NCBI GenBank assembly: GCA_963513935.1
Contig: OY740773.1
Span: 99,247,291-99,311,290 of the forward strand
DNA: 64,000 nucleotides
Origin: Aphrophora alni
Taxonomy: Eukaryota > Arthropoda > Insecta > Hemiptera > Aphrophoridae
Direction of reading: 5' to 3'
The translations under genes and the position numbers were made by a program. The notes under the pieces are model-generated. The model was not told where the DNA came from, made no database searches, and worked only from the letters and a program-made list of their open reading frames with translations. Positions 1 to 12,440 of this stretch are shown here, in pieces (positions within the stretch are counted from its first letter, which is position 1; each line of letters opens with the position of its first letter).

Positions 1-690
1 TCAATTTCTGTTTGGATATGTCGGCGCGAGATATAAAAACAAATCCTGAAGGGGTGATCTACAACAGACTGACTCAGGGGATGATGTATGCAGGTGGCGT
101 GATTTCAGCCAGAATCAAAAGTGCGTTACCAGGAGAACTTCAAGGACTGGTGGGAACAGGATGAAAAAAAAATACAAAAGATGAAATACACGATGCCCTG
201 GTGGCAGGAAAGAAGGATATAATACTCCTTAATATAGAAAAAGAAATCAAAGCACAGCTAGGATGCATGTTTTCTCTGTAGAAAACGTTAAACAAATCTA
301 TTGGGGAAGGCTAAGTATCCGACCAGTTGTTATGTACGCCAGGGAAACATGGACCCTTACTGCAGAGTCTGAAAGAACCCTTCTAGTGTGGGAACGTAAC
401 GTGTTAAGGGAGGATCTTTGATCAGGTTTTTCGAGAAGGATCCTGGAGACTGGGGAAAAATAAAGTGTTGGGAGAGATATTTTGGGAGATTGAGATATTA
501 ATCCATGTAAAAAAGCGATAGATTGGAATTGTTGAGAGGGTGTCGGATGTTGGAACACCCTGAAGGAAGCCGGGTGGAGTGAGTTTAAAAGGAAGATCAA
601 ACTTAGTACGGGATATGAAGGTGAAGAGATGGGGAATGAAAGCTAGAGATCGCCACCTAGAGATTGTAGAAGAGGCGAAGGTTTTATAAC
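1..690 (+). pseudogene. LINE retrotransposon ORF2 C-terminal fragment, decayed
   Basis: Translating the plus strand with frame changes gives the typical tail of a non-LTR retrotransposon polymerase. Around 320-415 the peptide RPVVMYARETWTLTAESE is followed by a stretch of the type LLVWERNVLR. Further on come pieces like GIVERVSDV and, near 600-680, a basic stretch like RDMKVKRWGMKARDRHLEIVEEAKVL-type residues. Insect LINE ORF2 proteins usually end this way (RPVVLYGSETWT ... ERKVLRRI ... VEEAK). Several stops and frameshifts interrupt it, and the upstream part lies outside the window. This is a dead 5'-truncated copy. I recognise the family type but not the clade. Confidence 0.6.
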
Positions 691-1061
691 CACAGTAACT
701 ATGTAGCAACTCCCCCTGCAATGTAAATAAATACTTAGACACTTGTATGTAATGAAATAATAACACTGTTCCATTGAAGGGGCGTGAACAATAACTCGCA
801 TTCCTTTTGAACTATGCATGAATATCGATTAGTTGATTTAAATTTCAACTCGTGCTAATCGACTTGCCTTTAATGGAAGCGGAAGTGACGTGCCGAATAG
901 TTCCAGTTCCGGGTCCGGCATTGTATTTATTTAGCTGTCGTCATTATGTTAACAAAAGCTTGTTTGTAAACAATCAAATGTATCTGATGCTTTTACTTCA
1001 TGTTTTATTCTATTAACGATTTCAAATATGGTTTACGAAAACGTAAATATATAAAAACAAG

Positions 1062-1390
1062 TTGATTGAAGCCCTCATGGTACTTACCCAGCCAATACAA
1101 GCAGATCTTGGCTCTTTTAGGAAATGTTTAATTATATTAGTTGATCAAGGGGTCTTACCCAGTAGGGTAAGTTTGTTTGAAACAGTTGTTACACAGTTTC
1201 TGAATCTCGTAATTGTATATCACTACTTTTTTGACGACGGTTAGGCCCTAACGGGGCTCGTAGTTATGTACATACTAAGTCTCCACTCATTTCGCTCCTA
1301 TAGTGTCCTTGTCCTTATAGATATATGTGAAGGAGCCTCCACTCGCTATGCTGGTATCCGTCACTTTGTTCTGTCGGGTCTCGTAACTAT
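1062..1390 (+). repeat. Dispersed repeat family R3, copy 1
   Basis: The stretch from about 1135 to 1260 matches 46085-46215 closely, sharing GATCAAGGGGT, TTACCCAG, AGGGTA and AACAGTTGTTACACAG. Both copies are followed by a region with CTCGCTTCGCTCGTGTC-like blocks. The 60-codon frame at 1062-1244 lies inside the repeat and is not a gene. The element class is not recognised. Confidence 0.55.
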
Positions 1391-2186
1391 TCGATTATTA
1401 CATTTTCTAGCGAGTTATTACATTTTATAGGGAGTTATTACATTTTCTAGCGAGTTATTACATTTTTTAGGGAGTTATTACATTTTCTAGCGAGTTATTA
1501 CATTTTTTAGGGAGTTATTACATTTTCTAGCGAATTATTACATTTTTTAGGGAGTTATTACATTTTATAGGGAGTTATTACATTTTCTAGCGAGTTATTA
1601 CATTTTTTAGGGAGTTATTACATTTTCTAGGGAGTTATTACATTTTCTAGGGAGTTATTACATTTTCTAGGGTGTTATTAATTTTTTTAGGGTGTTATTA
1701 CATTTTCTAGCGAGTTATTACATTTTTAGGGAGTTATTACATTTTCTAGCGAGTTATTACATTGTTTAGGGAGTTATTACATTTTTTAGGGAGTTATTAC
1801 ATTTTCTAGGGAGATATTACATTGTTTAGGGAGTTATTACATTTTTTAGGGAGTTATTACATTTTCTAGGGAGATATTACATTGTTTAGGGAGTTATTAC
1901 ATTTTTTAGGGAGTTATTACATTTTCTAGGGAGTTATTACATTTTCTAGGGAGTTATTACATTTTCTAGGGTGTTATTAATTTTTTTAGGGTGTTATTAC
2001 ATTTTCTAGCGAGTTATTACATTTTTAGGGAGTTATTACATTTTATAGCGAGTTATTACATTGTTTAGGGAGTTATTACATTTTTTAGGGAGTTATTACA
2101 TTTTCTAGGGAGATATTACATTTTTTAGGGAGTTATTACATTTTCTAGGGAGTTATTATATTTTCTATGGAGATATTACATTTTTG
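1391..2186 (+). repeat. 20-bp minisatellite array (about 40 units)
   Basis: Tandem units of 20 bp with consensus GAGTTATTACATTTTCTAGG run without a break for about 800 bp. Units vary at a few positions (GCGAG/GGGAG/GGGTG; TCTAG/TTTAG/TATAG/GTTTAG). The 60-bp block at 1801-1860 is repeated exactly at 1861-1920, and a longer block around 1660-1760 recurs around 1960-2060, so recent higher-order duplication sits on top of the 20-bp unit. Confidence 0.95.
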
Positions 2187-2834
2187 ACAACAACTTCACT
2201 ATTTGTCACCGTAGAGAGGTAGATTTTGGTACCATAAAATGCAGAATCGAAATCTGCAAATTGTTAACTAATTTATTGTGTTTATAAATTTATTAACACA
2301 CAAGATATGAAGTGGGCGCCATTTTGATATTTTCGTTCTCTGAGTACACGAAGACACTGTAGTTGTCTACACCAAATTTTATGTTTCTATCTTTTTTCAT
2401 GCAAACGGTACATACGACAAAGATGACGGACACACGGGATGTCAAAAATCAGTTTTTCGATTTTCTGAGTAACCTACATCTTGACCAATTAAATTTCACA
2501 AGTTGACATTGAGAGGAATGATATAGAGCCCAGTAAGGAACAATATTTGACGCAATTTAATGCAAATTTAATTTACCTTTGTAACCAATAGAGTTCGCAA
2601 AAAACGTAGGATGTGGATGACCTTGAAGCGAGGCTACGTCACCTGTGGGTGGAGACATCCATACTGGAGTAAACTGGCTACTCTTTGGCAGGTTTGAAGG
2701 TTATTTGGGCAAAACAACAGGTTTGGCGGACCTCCAACTGCCGACTAATATTGGTTCAATGATGCGTGATATTGTGAGATTATATTATGATAGTAATTGT
2801 GTTTTTTACTTGTTGTTTAAAGGCGAAACATCTT
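2187..2834. other. Non-coding stretch without recognised feature
   Basis: AT-rich sequence with scattered homology to other repeats in the window (for example a GCCATTTTGAT block). The 77-codon frame at 2645-2878 runs into repeat R1 and has no recognisable domain. Confidence 0.4.
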
Positions 2835-3085
2835 TCGGTTATCATCATCTTATAAAAAAAGAAAAGAACATAAAGTAAAGACAACTAGCGGTCTTTTTAC
2901 ATATTACCACTCGAATACTCTAATTGTGTCAGACTCGGAAGAGAATAAGGGTTGATAAAGAGAGACTGGATAGGTAAGATGAAAGAGAGGGATCTAAACA
3001 AAGCCTACATGAAAAAAGTGTAGATCCAGGTAGGTCCTCTCGGGATTGGTAAACCCGTACTCACTAAAGTGGGCCCCTGAGGGTG
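2835..3085 (-). repeat. Dispersed repeat family R1 (SINE- or MITE-like), copy 1
   Basis: On the minus strand this copy carries the R1 blocks in order: GGTTTACCAATCCCGAGAG, then CTGGATCTACAC, then TCTCTCTTTCATCTTACC, then a block close to CTCTTGACCAACTCTTGTTC, then AGAGTATTCGAGTGG, then GATGATGATAACCGAAAG. The same order recurs about a dozen times in the window on both strands, so this is a mobile dispersed family of about 230-270 bp. I saw no clear tRNA-type box B and do not assign a class. Confidence 0.75.
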
Positions 3086-3470
3086 TGCGCAGTTCCAGGA
3101 GGACGAAACCATCCCACCTAAGATTAGACGGGTGGGTGGCCGGCGTCGATGGAAGGTAGCTCCAGAGAGGGTCAAAGAGCTAAAGTTAAAATATCCCTTC
3201 TTTCAAGATCAGAGTTGGTCGTGGCAAGAAGACTTATTCCACGATGGCGACTACAAGGATGAGGGAGTTCTTCACGAGCCCGGGGAGAGATCTCTGCAGA
3301 ATATACCGTCCAACCTCCCAGTCTCAGAGCTTCAAGCATCCTCATTGGAGACTGGGAGGACCTCAGGAGAAGGAAGCAGAACTTAGATCTCAGAGACGCT
3401 GGCGAAATAAGAAAAATATAAGTGGCACAGGGAGCGGAAGGAAAAGGAGTCTTCATCCTAATTAAAAAAT
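3086..3470. other. GC-elevated segment of unknown origin
   Basis: Base composition is clearly less AT-rich than the surroundings, and overlapping open frames occur on both strands (an 84-codon frame at 3132-3386 opens with GTG, not ATG). No domain is recognised. It begins right next to an R1 copy and is followed by an AT-rich tail, which would suit a fragment of an unrecognised mobile element. Confidence 0.3.
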
Positions 3471-3775
3471 TTATTGTATTTTTCAAAATTATGTGGATTT
3501 TTATATTAAAAATTAATTGTGTTAGTTATTGTATCAAAAGAGAATTTCCAATTCTTCCATTCTTTTTTGAATTTATTTGGAACGATAATACAGCGTATTT
3601 CAACCTGTAAACAATTAAATATATTGGAACCATGCACACGTAAGATTTTTTGAAAGCTTTTGTATTTAGCTTCGGTAATTCACATTTTTTATACTTTCTT
3701 TAGTATTCGACTAAATGCGTTTTATAGCGCCCCTTGTATTACCCACTTATAAAATGTTCTTAAACCTTTATCTAT

Positions 3776-3778
3776 ATA

Positions 3779-3830
<52 letters not shown>
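3776..3830. repeat. (TA)n microsatellite
   Basis: Uninterrupted TA dinucleotides of about 55 bp. Confidence 0.95.
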
Positions 3831-3832
<2 letters not shown>

Positions 3833-4949
3833 TCAAAACTCATTGACTGATCACGAAATCAGGATTCAAGAAGCCTAGACCTATCAATTTTTTAACATGG
3901 TTTGGGGTAGGTTTGTAGACGCGTACTAAGAAAGGATTTTGAAAATGTTCCACTACAAGAGTGTTTTTACCTCTAAAACAAGTATCATATCTTTGTTATT
4001 TATGGGTCGATTTTGATCAAAATTGGTGTGTTGCTGTATTTGGGGATAATTTATTTCCATAGCACCGCCAACAGTGTTGTACTAAAAAAATGTATTTCTT
4101 TATAAAACTATCTCAACTATCCCCAGGTGAAATTGGGGTCATCAACTAGTAGACATATAAATGGTAGAATCTGCATTTGTCTGAACAGTGGAAAGTTTGT
4201 TTCATTTCTTGGTTTTTTACAAAGGGTTCGAATAATTATTTTTGGAAAGTTAAAAATGGTTTAACAGTGCTTATATATGTCCCACTCCAGTATCTTATTC
4301 CATATTGTAACCTGGAATTAATTAAACTAAAGTAAACGCTTTTAGAACTACTGGACAACATCAACAAATCTAGTTTCCAACAACTCTGTAAGTGTTTTAA
4401 TTTACATCAAAAGTAATACAGAGATATTTTAAATAAGAAATCTTTTCTAATACCACACATCTCTTAATTAAGTAGGGACAGCGTGAACACAGTCCCCTCT
4501 ACATACAATTACGCGCCCGAGATACCCAAATTTGAGGCATTCTCAGGGGTTAACCGAACCAAAGTGCAATGAAAGAGGCTCGTCCTGGAAGAACCGCCTA
4601 GTTAATCACTGCAACCTCTGCGTTAGCTAAGTATGTTTTGACTCATTGTAACCTTTCATCGCCTCAGGAAACAAAAAATGTGATTTCCGACATTCCGTCC
4701 GTCCGTCGTTGTTGTCATTTGTACGTAACCGCGACTGCGACCCTAAAAATTAAGAGAGGAACACAATAGTGTGGAACCCTTTTGAAATTCAGATGAATCC
4801 AATTAAAAACGTCAAAATGGCGACCATTATAAACAATTTGTTTTTCATATCTCATATCAAATTAGATATAAATTTGGTAACATCCTCACATCCCTACGAT
4901 GAAAAATAGCAAAGTTATTGTGTATATATTGTATTTTGAATTCTGACCA

Positions 4950-5400
4950 ACTAAGAGATCCGTCAAGGTCGAGTCACCAAGACGAGCGTAGCGAGTGGAC
5001 GTTCCTTCACTATATACTTGAAGTACGCTAGCGGTGAGACACTTACACGAGCGAAGGATGAAAAAGACGTTTATGTAACTTGAAAACCTTTAAAAATTTT
5101 TCAAAAATATAATTTTGAAACCTCACTTCCCAATTAATGTGTATACGTAGGAGATCTGGCAAGGTCACCGACACGAGCGAAGCGAGTGCAGACTCTTTAA
5201 TATATAGAGTTTTTAGCCGATGTCAAGAAAGTAGTGATATAATATCTATGTTCAGAACTATTTGATACCCTACTGGCCTAACAATACACAATAAACCAAC
5301 TTTTGGATATTACAATAGAGGATCTGTTTCTATTGTACAATAAGACTGGGTAAGTAGCACGATGGCGCTTATCAAGTAGTTTTGTAGTGACCGAGAAAAA
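4950..5400 (-). repeat. Dispersed repeat family R3, minus-strand copy
   Basis: It contains GACGAGCGTAGCGAGTGGA and a second ACACGAGCGAAGCGAGTG block. Further on comes a stretch (TTTTGGATATTACAATAGAGG ... CTGGGTAAGTAGCACGATGG in pieces) that matches 53100-53200 (CTGGGTAAGTAACATGATGG). These are the blocks seen in reverse in the copies at 1.1 kb and 46.1 kb. Confidence 0.5.
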
Positions 5401-6149
5401 TTCTCCATTTTAAAGAACTATAATATTGATCATGTTCCGTGCAGATTTCATAGCACTTTAATTTCTAAAACCCTATATATAGGACAGGGAATTATTAATC
5501 GACGTTGTGACTGAGTAAAACACAATGTACGACGGTGCGGAATAAAGTGACAATGTCAATGTAATTCAAAGGTCATGACCTTATCTAAGGCACCATATTG
5601 CATTTGTTTCATTGACAGTACAGTCACTGTCAAGAGTTAACCTGTTGGATGATTTATTGCCGGATAACTGGGGATTTAAGTGTTTATATGTTTAACCGTG
5701 TGAAATTCTACCAGTTTCTTATCGAAATGTCAAGTTTGATAAACTGTCAAATCTACCACAAAAACTAAGTAATCCAGTTTGTGTATCGATTACATAGTTA
5801 GTTCTAGCTATAATCCATTGAGGATGACGACTATATTATCGAAATGTACATTAAGGTAATAAACATAACTAGATAAATAAAATATCAGTGTTTTCTGTTT
5901 TGGGATATGGGAATTTTTTCTCTTTGTTTTTAATTTCGGCACTATATTCCTTGGGGGAACCCAACTATCGGTTGTAGAAAATACAAATTTTAAACTGTAT
6001 TATTAAGAAGCGGAAAAATTTCTTTACTTGAATATAATCAATCTTTGAAATGATTTCCTGTTTATACGATTGAACTTCTTCGAATAGAGTTACATACTTG
6101 TGCTTCAAATTAAAAGAAACGTTGGTAAAAGTTAAGATTTTAAGTGTTT

Positions 6150-6410
6150 GAACCCTTAGAGGCTCACTACAGTGAGTACGGGCTTGGCAATCCCGAGGGA
6201 CATAGCTGGATCTACACCTTTTTTATGTAGTCTTAGGTTAGATAGCTGTCTTTCATCTTTCCCATCAGGTCTCTCTTGACCAACTCTTGTTCTTTTCCGA
6301 CTCTGACGCTGTTAGAGTATTCGACTGTTATGTATGTTTATTTTATACTCTTTGCTTTTTCTATAAGGCGATGTTGATTGAGAAGTTTTTCACCCTTAAA
6401 CAACACTGTA
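6150..6410 (+). repeat. Dispersed repeat family R1, copy 2
   Basis: One of the most complete plus-strand copies: GGCTCACTACAGTGAGTACG, GGCTTGGCAATCCCGAGG, TAGCTGGATCTACACC, TCTCTCTTGACCAACTCTTG, TTAGAGTATTCGAC and finally AAGGCGATG with TTTTTCACCCTTAAACAACA. The first block is itself a small inverted repeat (CTCACTACAGTGAG). Confidence 0.8.
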
Positions 6411-6507
6411 AAGATAATTGGCGGCTATTTGTTCATGAATATCCAAACTATTATTTGTAGAAAACAAAATTAAAAATGTCGCTATTACCTAATCATATTT
6501 ATATACA

Positions 6508-7372
6508 GGGTGTTTTAAAACAACTGAATATAAAAAGTTTGTTTTTGGTACGTGTTTATAAGACAATATTTACTTCCAATTTTGATTGTTTAAAATTTTG
6601 GCGACGATCTTGAATCCGCTATCTTGAAATTAAGTTTAATTTTGTAAATAAGAATACGGTTATGTAACATATTTGTGTACATTTTTTTAAATTCTATGTT
6701 TAATAGTGGACTCAGTTTTATTATATTTTATTTTCTTTAAAAAATATCAACTAATACAACTACAAAACATTTAAGAAACTAATTTACAGGTGGACAAATG
6801 TGATGGGCACTTACCTTTATAAACGTACATGCTGTAGTTTTGAATTTGTGATTTTCAAACATAACCAAAATGTTGCCCTAGTTCTTTAGTTGTACCAATT
6901 AATTTAGAAATTGTCTGGTCAGTTCATTTCTGTTCGTATCCTATTTTGTAGTTCATTCAGGTTTTCTGGTCGTTTGAAATAACTAATTTTATACGACTGT
7001 GCCAAATAGCTTTAGGGAAAAAATTTGGGCATCTTTGAAACTACATCATAAGTTCAAAACTACAGCATATTATAGGTGTTTAAAGATAAGTACCCAATTC
7101 ATTTGTCCACTTGTAAATTAGGGCTTTAAATGTTCTGTAGTTTTATTAGATAATAACTTTTGAAGGAAATGAGATATATAAAAAAATATATATAAATGGA
7201 TTTCACCATTAAACTCAGAATAAAAGAACAATGTAAAAACATGACATGTGTCACATGTCCCTATTCCTAAAAAAATATAATCTAATTACAAGATGTCGGA
7301 TGGAAGATGCAAGCTTAAATTTAAAACTATTAAAACTGGAAGTAAATGTTGTCTTATGAATTGTAACAATTC
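6508..7372 (-). mobile_element. Fold-back mariner/IS630-type remnant, copy 1
   Basis: It starts with ACAGGGTGTTTTAAAA, a sequence type common at the ends of insect Tc1/mariner/IS630 elements. The arm at about 6540-6680 recurs inverted at about 7280-7370 (TTTACTTCCAATTTTGAT versus AAAACTGGAAGTAAATGTTG). The middle, read on the minus strand, aligns with the transposase tail fragment at 39429-39638. The copy at 39138-40005 has the same architecture. It is non-autonomous and decayed. Confidence 0.55.
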
Positions 7373-7523
7373 GAAATGTCCACACGAATTTTATAAAATT
7401 GATTAAATAAAAGTGATGTGTGAGGAAATAGCGAACTTTATTATAGCCTAGGCTAACCAAATAAAATGCTTAACATCAATAGGCGATATGCCGTGGGATT
7501 AATACGATTCTAGAGAACTAAAG

Positions 7524-7525
<2 letters not shown>

Positions 7526-7559
<34 letters not shown>
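7526..7559. repeat. (TA)n microsatellite
   Basis: About 34 bp of TA dinucleotides. Confidence 0.95.
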
Positions 7560-7562
<3 letters not shown>

Positions 7563-10500
7563 GTAAAAACAATACATTAATAAATAGGATAGAATATATT
7601 ACTTTCAAAAGATATTACCAACAAAATACGAGAATTATATTAATAATATAAAACATGGAGTAAATCTAAATAAGTCCTATACATAAACAGCTGATGTGTT
7701 AAACTGAAATTATGTCATTGAAGGGACACGCCCATCTTCAAAACTAACACTCTGATTGGCGCAATAACACGTGGGACCTGAATCGTCTATTGATCCCGTC
7801 GAATTTAAATTTAAAAGGAAATATATATGTAGATTAGTATTAAGATTTTAAAATATAGAAGTTATTTGTTTAATGTATATACAATTTAATATATTTGGAA
7901 TTAAAGAAACTTACTATTCAAAATTAATTCCTAAATTCGTACAAAAATAAATAAATAAAAATTATCATTATCATCAACTTATCCATACATAGAGATCATT
8001 GTGAAAGTGGGGAGTGATTTAGATGGCGGATTATTCGATTTTTGCAAATTTTAATTATTAGAGCCTATTGTTAATCCAACTTTCGTTCTGAGCAGATGTA
8101 TATATTTTTATCCAAGTTTGGACCTTTATGAAAATTATAGAAGAATTGTTCAAATGAAATAGCGTGGTAATTATCTATTACAAGATATTCGAATAACGCT
8201 TATGTGGAAAGAAACAAAAACAGTTGAAAATAAAAGAAACTTTCTAATATGGTGAGATTCAACCAATTGCCTAGATTCAGAACAAATATTCCTTATAGTA
8301 GGCTTTCACACAATATATATAATTAGTGGACAAATATAAAACTATATCATCTCATTCATAATTTTTTTATTTTTTTAGATATGATTGGAACATAGTCACC
8401 GACACGAGATAAGAGTGATTTTTTTTTTACTTAAAAGAAAAGACTATTATAGACTTTATTCATATCAATATAATTTGATTTTCTTTCTGATATAAATGAA
8501 CAATTTTATTAATTATAATTTATCATCTTTAAATATATTGTAATAATATTTTGACGTTATAATGAAAGGTTATTAAAAATCTTAAACGGTTAAATGAATT
8601 GTTGTTATATTTCATTTCTCAATTTAAAATTTAAATATTGGAGAATAATAAATATAATAGAGTTGGTTATTTCAATTTTTGATGCTCCAAACGTAAAGCT
8701 AATTTGAATTTTAAATATTACTGTTTAAATATATATTTGTTTTATTGTAGAACATATACCAAAACGAAACAGGTCGAAGTAGTTCAAAATAGTAAATCTC
8801 CGTATTGACTTTCTGATTTTTAAGAAATAGAAATTGTAGTTTTCTTTTAAAAATTTGTTAAAAAAATATCTGACGAAAATTAAAAATAGTGTTATCAGAA
8901 GCTAGATTATTGCTTTAACCGAGAAAAGTGGTAAATATTTTGCGTCTTGTAAATTCATTGTATAGTTTTGGTTTTCCAAAATATTCGACAATAATTTTTA
9001 ACTACCGCGATTTTGTAAAATGTACAAAATACAGTCTAGAGCTTTTATACATTATGTAAAGGTTTGAATGAAATATGGACTCAATAATAAATTCATTTGC
9101 GTAGTTGTAAATTTATTTTTAAAAACGAAGAAAGAGTAAATTAAAAACAAATGTGACAAAATATCGGCACATCCTGTTTAGCACTCAGTACATTCTTTAC
9201 ACTAACAAATACATATAAAACAACGCTCCCGGATTCCTAAACATCCTCAACTAAACGTTCCTTAATAATCATTCCAATTTAAATTTCAAATCAAAACATT
9301 GACAGCTCAATCATCTCAAGGTCAAACACTTGAGCGGAGCGTGACGGTAGAAGTGAAACATTGGTAAACAAACTGTGATATCAAGGTCTCTTTTATCCAG
9401 GTTATGTATACAATGTACTAGGGCAGTCAGTGTACATAAGATATTCGTTTGTAAAGAATGATTTAGTTCGACAAAAAACTAACGAATTTCCATAACAAAA
9501 CATTTCTAATAAAGAGACGTTTCAATGACTAAGTCGGAGGGGGAAGGGGGGTTATATGGATGATGCTCCAGTTTAACATTTAATTATAGAGATGGAAGTT
9601 CCATATTAAAGAATAACATTCTGAGCCTACCATAAACTATGAACAAGCCTAAGTGCTCGCCAGGACGAACAGAGGGACATTAGAGTAAGAGGCACAGAGT
9701 TTGCGGAGCTGGCAGGGAGTCCACTACTACAATTCTGTGGACATTACTCCATAATAGGCATTTCTAAAAAACAAATTAATTCTTTACGTTGGATTTTGAA
9801 TATCATAATAAAATTGTTTTTCTATTCAGAAATGAACTCTCCAATCAAGATATCCAACAAATATAATTTTTACATAATCGATGTAATTCAATGCAAATGC
9901 ACATGTATACTGTAGTTACTTTATTAAAAATATAAACGAACACATTTATAAAAAAAATTAATGACTCAAACAAGTGTGTAAAATTTGCAAGTTAAAAAAT
10001 TATAACGGTTCGGAAATAATTATCAAAAACAAAAATGGACGCTCGATTTTGATGAAATAACGATATACGTTGAGAACGCATTTATAGAAAAAACGAAGGA
10101 AGTTTAAACCCTATTTAATTATACACATTTTTTTGAAATTCATGGTTCTCCTTCGCATTTTGAATGACAACTAACGAAATAATTCATGAAGATTAGTTTT
10201 TTGGGGGGTTTTGGAGAGATGGATGAGTATGAAAGTTTGTTCAATATGTTTGCACCGTTTAACCTATTTTCTCGATACTATACATAAATAGAAACGTTGA
10301 GATCAACAACTAATCAGATACACAATAATTCCCCCCCCCCTAACACCCCACCAACCAAGTATTATTTTCTTCTTTTCCCAAAAAGTTTGTATTTAAAATT
10401 CCATCTAATTTAAACACACTTGTAGTTTACCAAAATCCATCTTTCACAACTATCACTATAGAACTATCTACTCTCATAGTAGATGATGGACCCAGAACTG

Positions 10501-10987
10501 TTTCCGGTGAAATTTTCTCATCGCATTCACTATTCAAGATGGCTACCAATTCGTGACGTGACTTGAGTCAGTAAAGTATCTGCCAAAATAGGTTTACTGA
10601 AAATAACTATACAATCGATACTTGTTTCAAGACCTTATATGCATAATATACGGTAATCGATATCTCGAAGTAGCCAGAACGGTAGGCGTGTATATTTAGG
10701 TCACGTGACTACTGTGGTCAATTGTTCTCGTGTTGCGTATAATTATTGTAATTTGGTTTAATTACTATTTAGGACTCAAATAGGCTGTGATTCAAATGGA
10801 AACAGTTTTGTTTTATGATTTAATGAACAGCCTGTATATGGGTACGAAGTTTCTTCACACTCTATAGATAGATTTAAATTGCATGACTCGAGTACGAGGA
10901 GAGAAATTATATCATGAAGCTAAAATTTGTAACTTGTTATAAATCAATACATGTTAAACATATTTTATTTGTTTACTTTCCAACATA
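7560..10987. other. Non-coding, strongly AT-rich region
   Basis: No reading frame worth reporting and no recognised repeat longer than short blocks. A poly-C run sits at about 10331-10340. Nothing else could be assigned. Confidence 0.4.
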
Positions 10988-11484
10988 TATATAGGACAAC
11001 CCGAAAAAGGTGGACTAGCTATTCATTTTAGAATTATATACTTAAAAACGAAAATGACAAATAGCATATAGTCGAAATCCTCTTCATTATCGATCTATTA
11101 GCTATTTTGTTCTTTGATAAAAAACTTACAAATCAAGAAAAATATAAGATATTCAGTTGAGATTTGGTATACGCATTTTATATGTTACGTTTTACAAGTG
11201 TACCAAACACAATGGCGGCCGTATATAACTTTACCGTCGAATATCTCCAAAACCGTTAAATTTAAAGTCTTTGTGTTTGGAACACCTATAAAAATGTTTA
11301 TACCAAATATGAACTCAATATCTTATATATTTCTGGAGTTTTTGTGTGTGAAAGAACAAAATGGCGTATAGGCGGATAATGAAGCGAAATTCTACTATAT
11401 GTTGTTTGATATTTTTTGTTCATTTTGATGTATACAATCCGAATATGAATAGCCAGTCCACCTTTTCAGGGCACACTATATAGT
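10988..11484. mobile_element. Short TIR element (MITE), about 500 bp
   Basis: The left end GAAAAAGGTGGACTAGCTAT (from about 11003) is matched at the right end by its reverse complement, AATAGCCAGTCCACCTTTTC (to about 11468). The match extends outward to ATATAG on both sides, giving roughly 35-bp imperfect terminal inverted repeats. The 85-codon frame inside is not a transposase. A diverged relative lies at 44935-45310. TSDs are unclear because the flanks are TA-rich. Confidence 0.7.
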
Positions 11485-11539
11485 ATAGTTGAAAAAGTTA
11501 GCCTAATATGGTGGGTCAAAAAATCGAGGTCTTTTAAGT

Positions 11540-11850
11540 ACAAAATAATGTTTTTTTGGAATTATGTCTGTCTGTCGTATATGGAGTGCAATACGACAAA
11601 AACGCGTGGACCTATTTTAATCAAATTTGGTATGTGGGCATATTTTGGTCATACCTTGGGACTTATTTTTTAATTTGTACAATAACTCAAAATTTGGGGG
11701 TAGCTGCTATGAGGAAAAAAAAACCACAAAATTACTCTTTGTTCAAAGTCTTTTTCAACAATTTTCATTAAATTTTGCTCAAATATACCCGTTAAGTATC
11801 CAAACAAAACGAATTGGACACCATTTTCCCTAAAAAACGCCAACCTAAGA
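11540..11850 (+). repeat. Dispersed repeat family R2, copy 1
   Basis: It contains TATGTCTGTCTGTCGTAT, TTTTAATCAAATTTGGTATG, ACTCAAAATTTGGGGGTAGC and an AAACAAAACGAATTGGACAC block. The same order is seen at 13640-13960, 21560-21840, around 51430-51700 and in scraps elsewhere. Short frames of 68-71 codons are by-products. Element class unknown. Confidence 0.6.
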
Positions 11851-12294
11851 GTTATCGGTAAAAAATAATAATCCTCCAGGAGTTGTTATAAAATCCGCAA
11901 ATTCTCAATATTGGTTCTACAGATTTCGTTGAAATTTTTATAAAATATGAAGATGAATGATCCAAACATTAATTAAAAAAATTGCAAATTAAAAAAAAAA
12001 CTATTGTGGTTTAGGTAAAATATCGGTGTTTACTTGAATACTCGGTTTATAACACAGCAGTACAAGTTTAGGACCTATTTAAATATTATTATATATATAA
12101 TAAAAAATAAAAAAAAATTTTAAACGCCGACCATGGTTCGTTTTCATTATTTTAATGACAACTACCAAACAACTATAGTTTTGTTTGTTTAGTATTTCAA
12201 TTGTAATTGGGTGTGTGAGAAGTTTGTGCAATGTTTTGGACCGTTTAGTTCAAATGTGTCTAAGGCGTATGAAAGATTAAACCCGGTTCTACCT
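11851..12294. other. Non-coding stretch, R2-like tail
   Basis: Diverged continuation of R2-type sequence (CAAATTCTCAATATTGG and similar blocks) and plain AT-rich DNA. No gene seen. Confidence 0.35.
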
Positions 12295-12440
12295 TCAGGA
12301 AGTCATCTATAGTGAGTACGAGCTTGGCAATCCCGAGGTTTACTAGATGGATGTACACCCTTTTCCACGTAGTTTTGGGTTAGATCTCTCTCTTTCATAT
12401 TTACCAACCTTCACCTCTTGTTATCCCTTTCTTCATAAGA
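12295..12440 (+). repeat. Dispersed repeat family R1, copy 3 (partial)
   Basis: It carries TATAGTGAGTACGAGCTTGG, CAATCCCGAGG, the GGATGTACACC block and a diverged CCAACCTTCACCTCTTGT block. The 144-codon frame beginning at 12347 starts inside this copy. Confidence 0.65.

Larger units (their letters stand above)
3471..6149. other. Non-coding region with a dinucleotide run and R3-type blocks
   Basis: No credible coding frame. It holds the TA run at 3776-3830 and R3-type sequence at about 4950-5400. The rest is AT-rich sequence with stretches resembling other repeats in the window. Confidence 0.4.

Noticed and set aside
1391..2186. Possible CRISPR-like array
   Set aside because: Units are contiguous 20-mers without spacers, in an animal genome. 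It is a minisatellite.
3132..3486. Overlapping frames of 62-104 codons on both strands
   Set aside because: The plus frames start at non-ATG codons, both strands are open because of local base composition, and no domain is seen.
10331..10340. Poly-C and poly-G runs (also near 16088, 16772, 37992, 48587, 50999) as possible G-quadruplexes
   Set aside because: Each is a single homopolymer of about 8-12 bases, without the repeated G-tract spacing needed for a convincing call.
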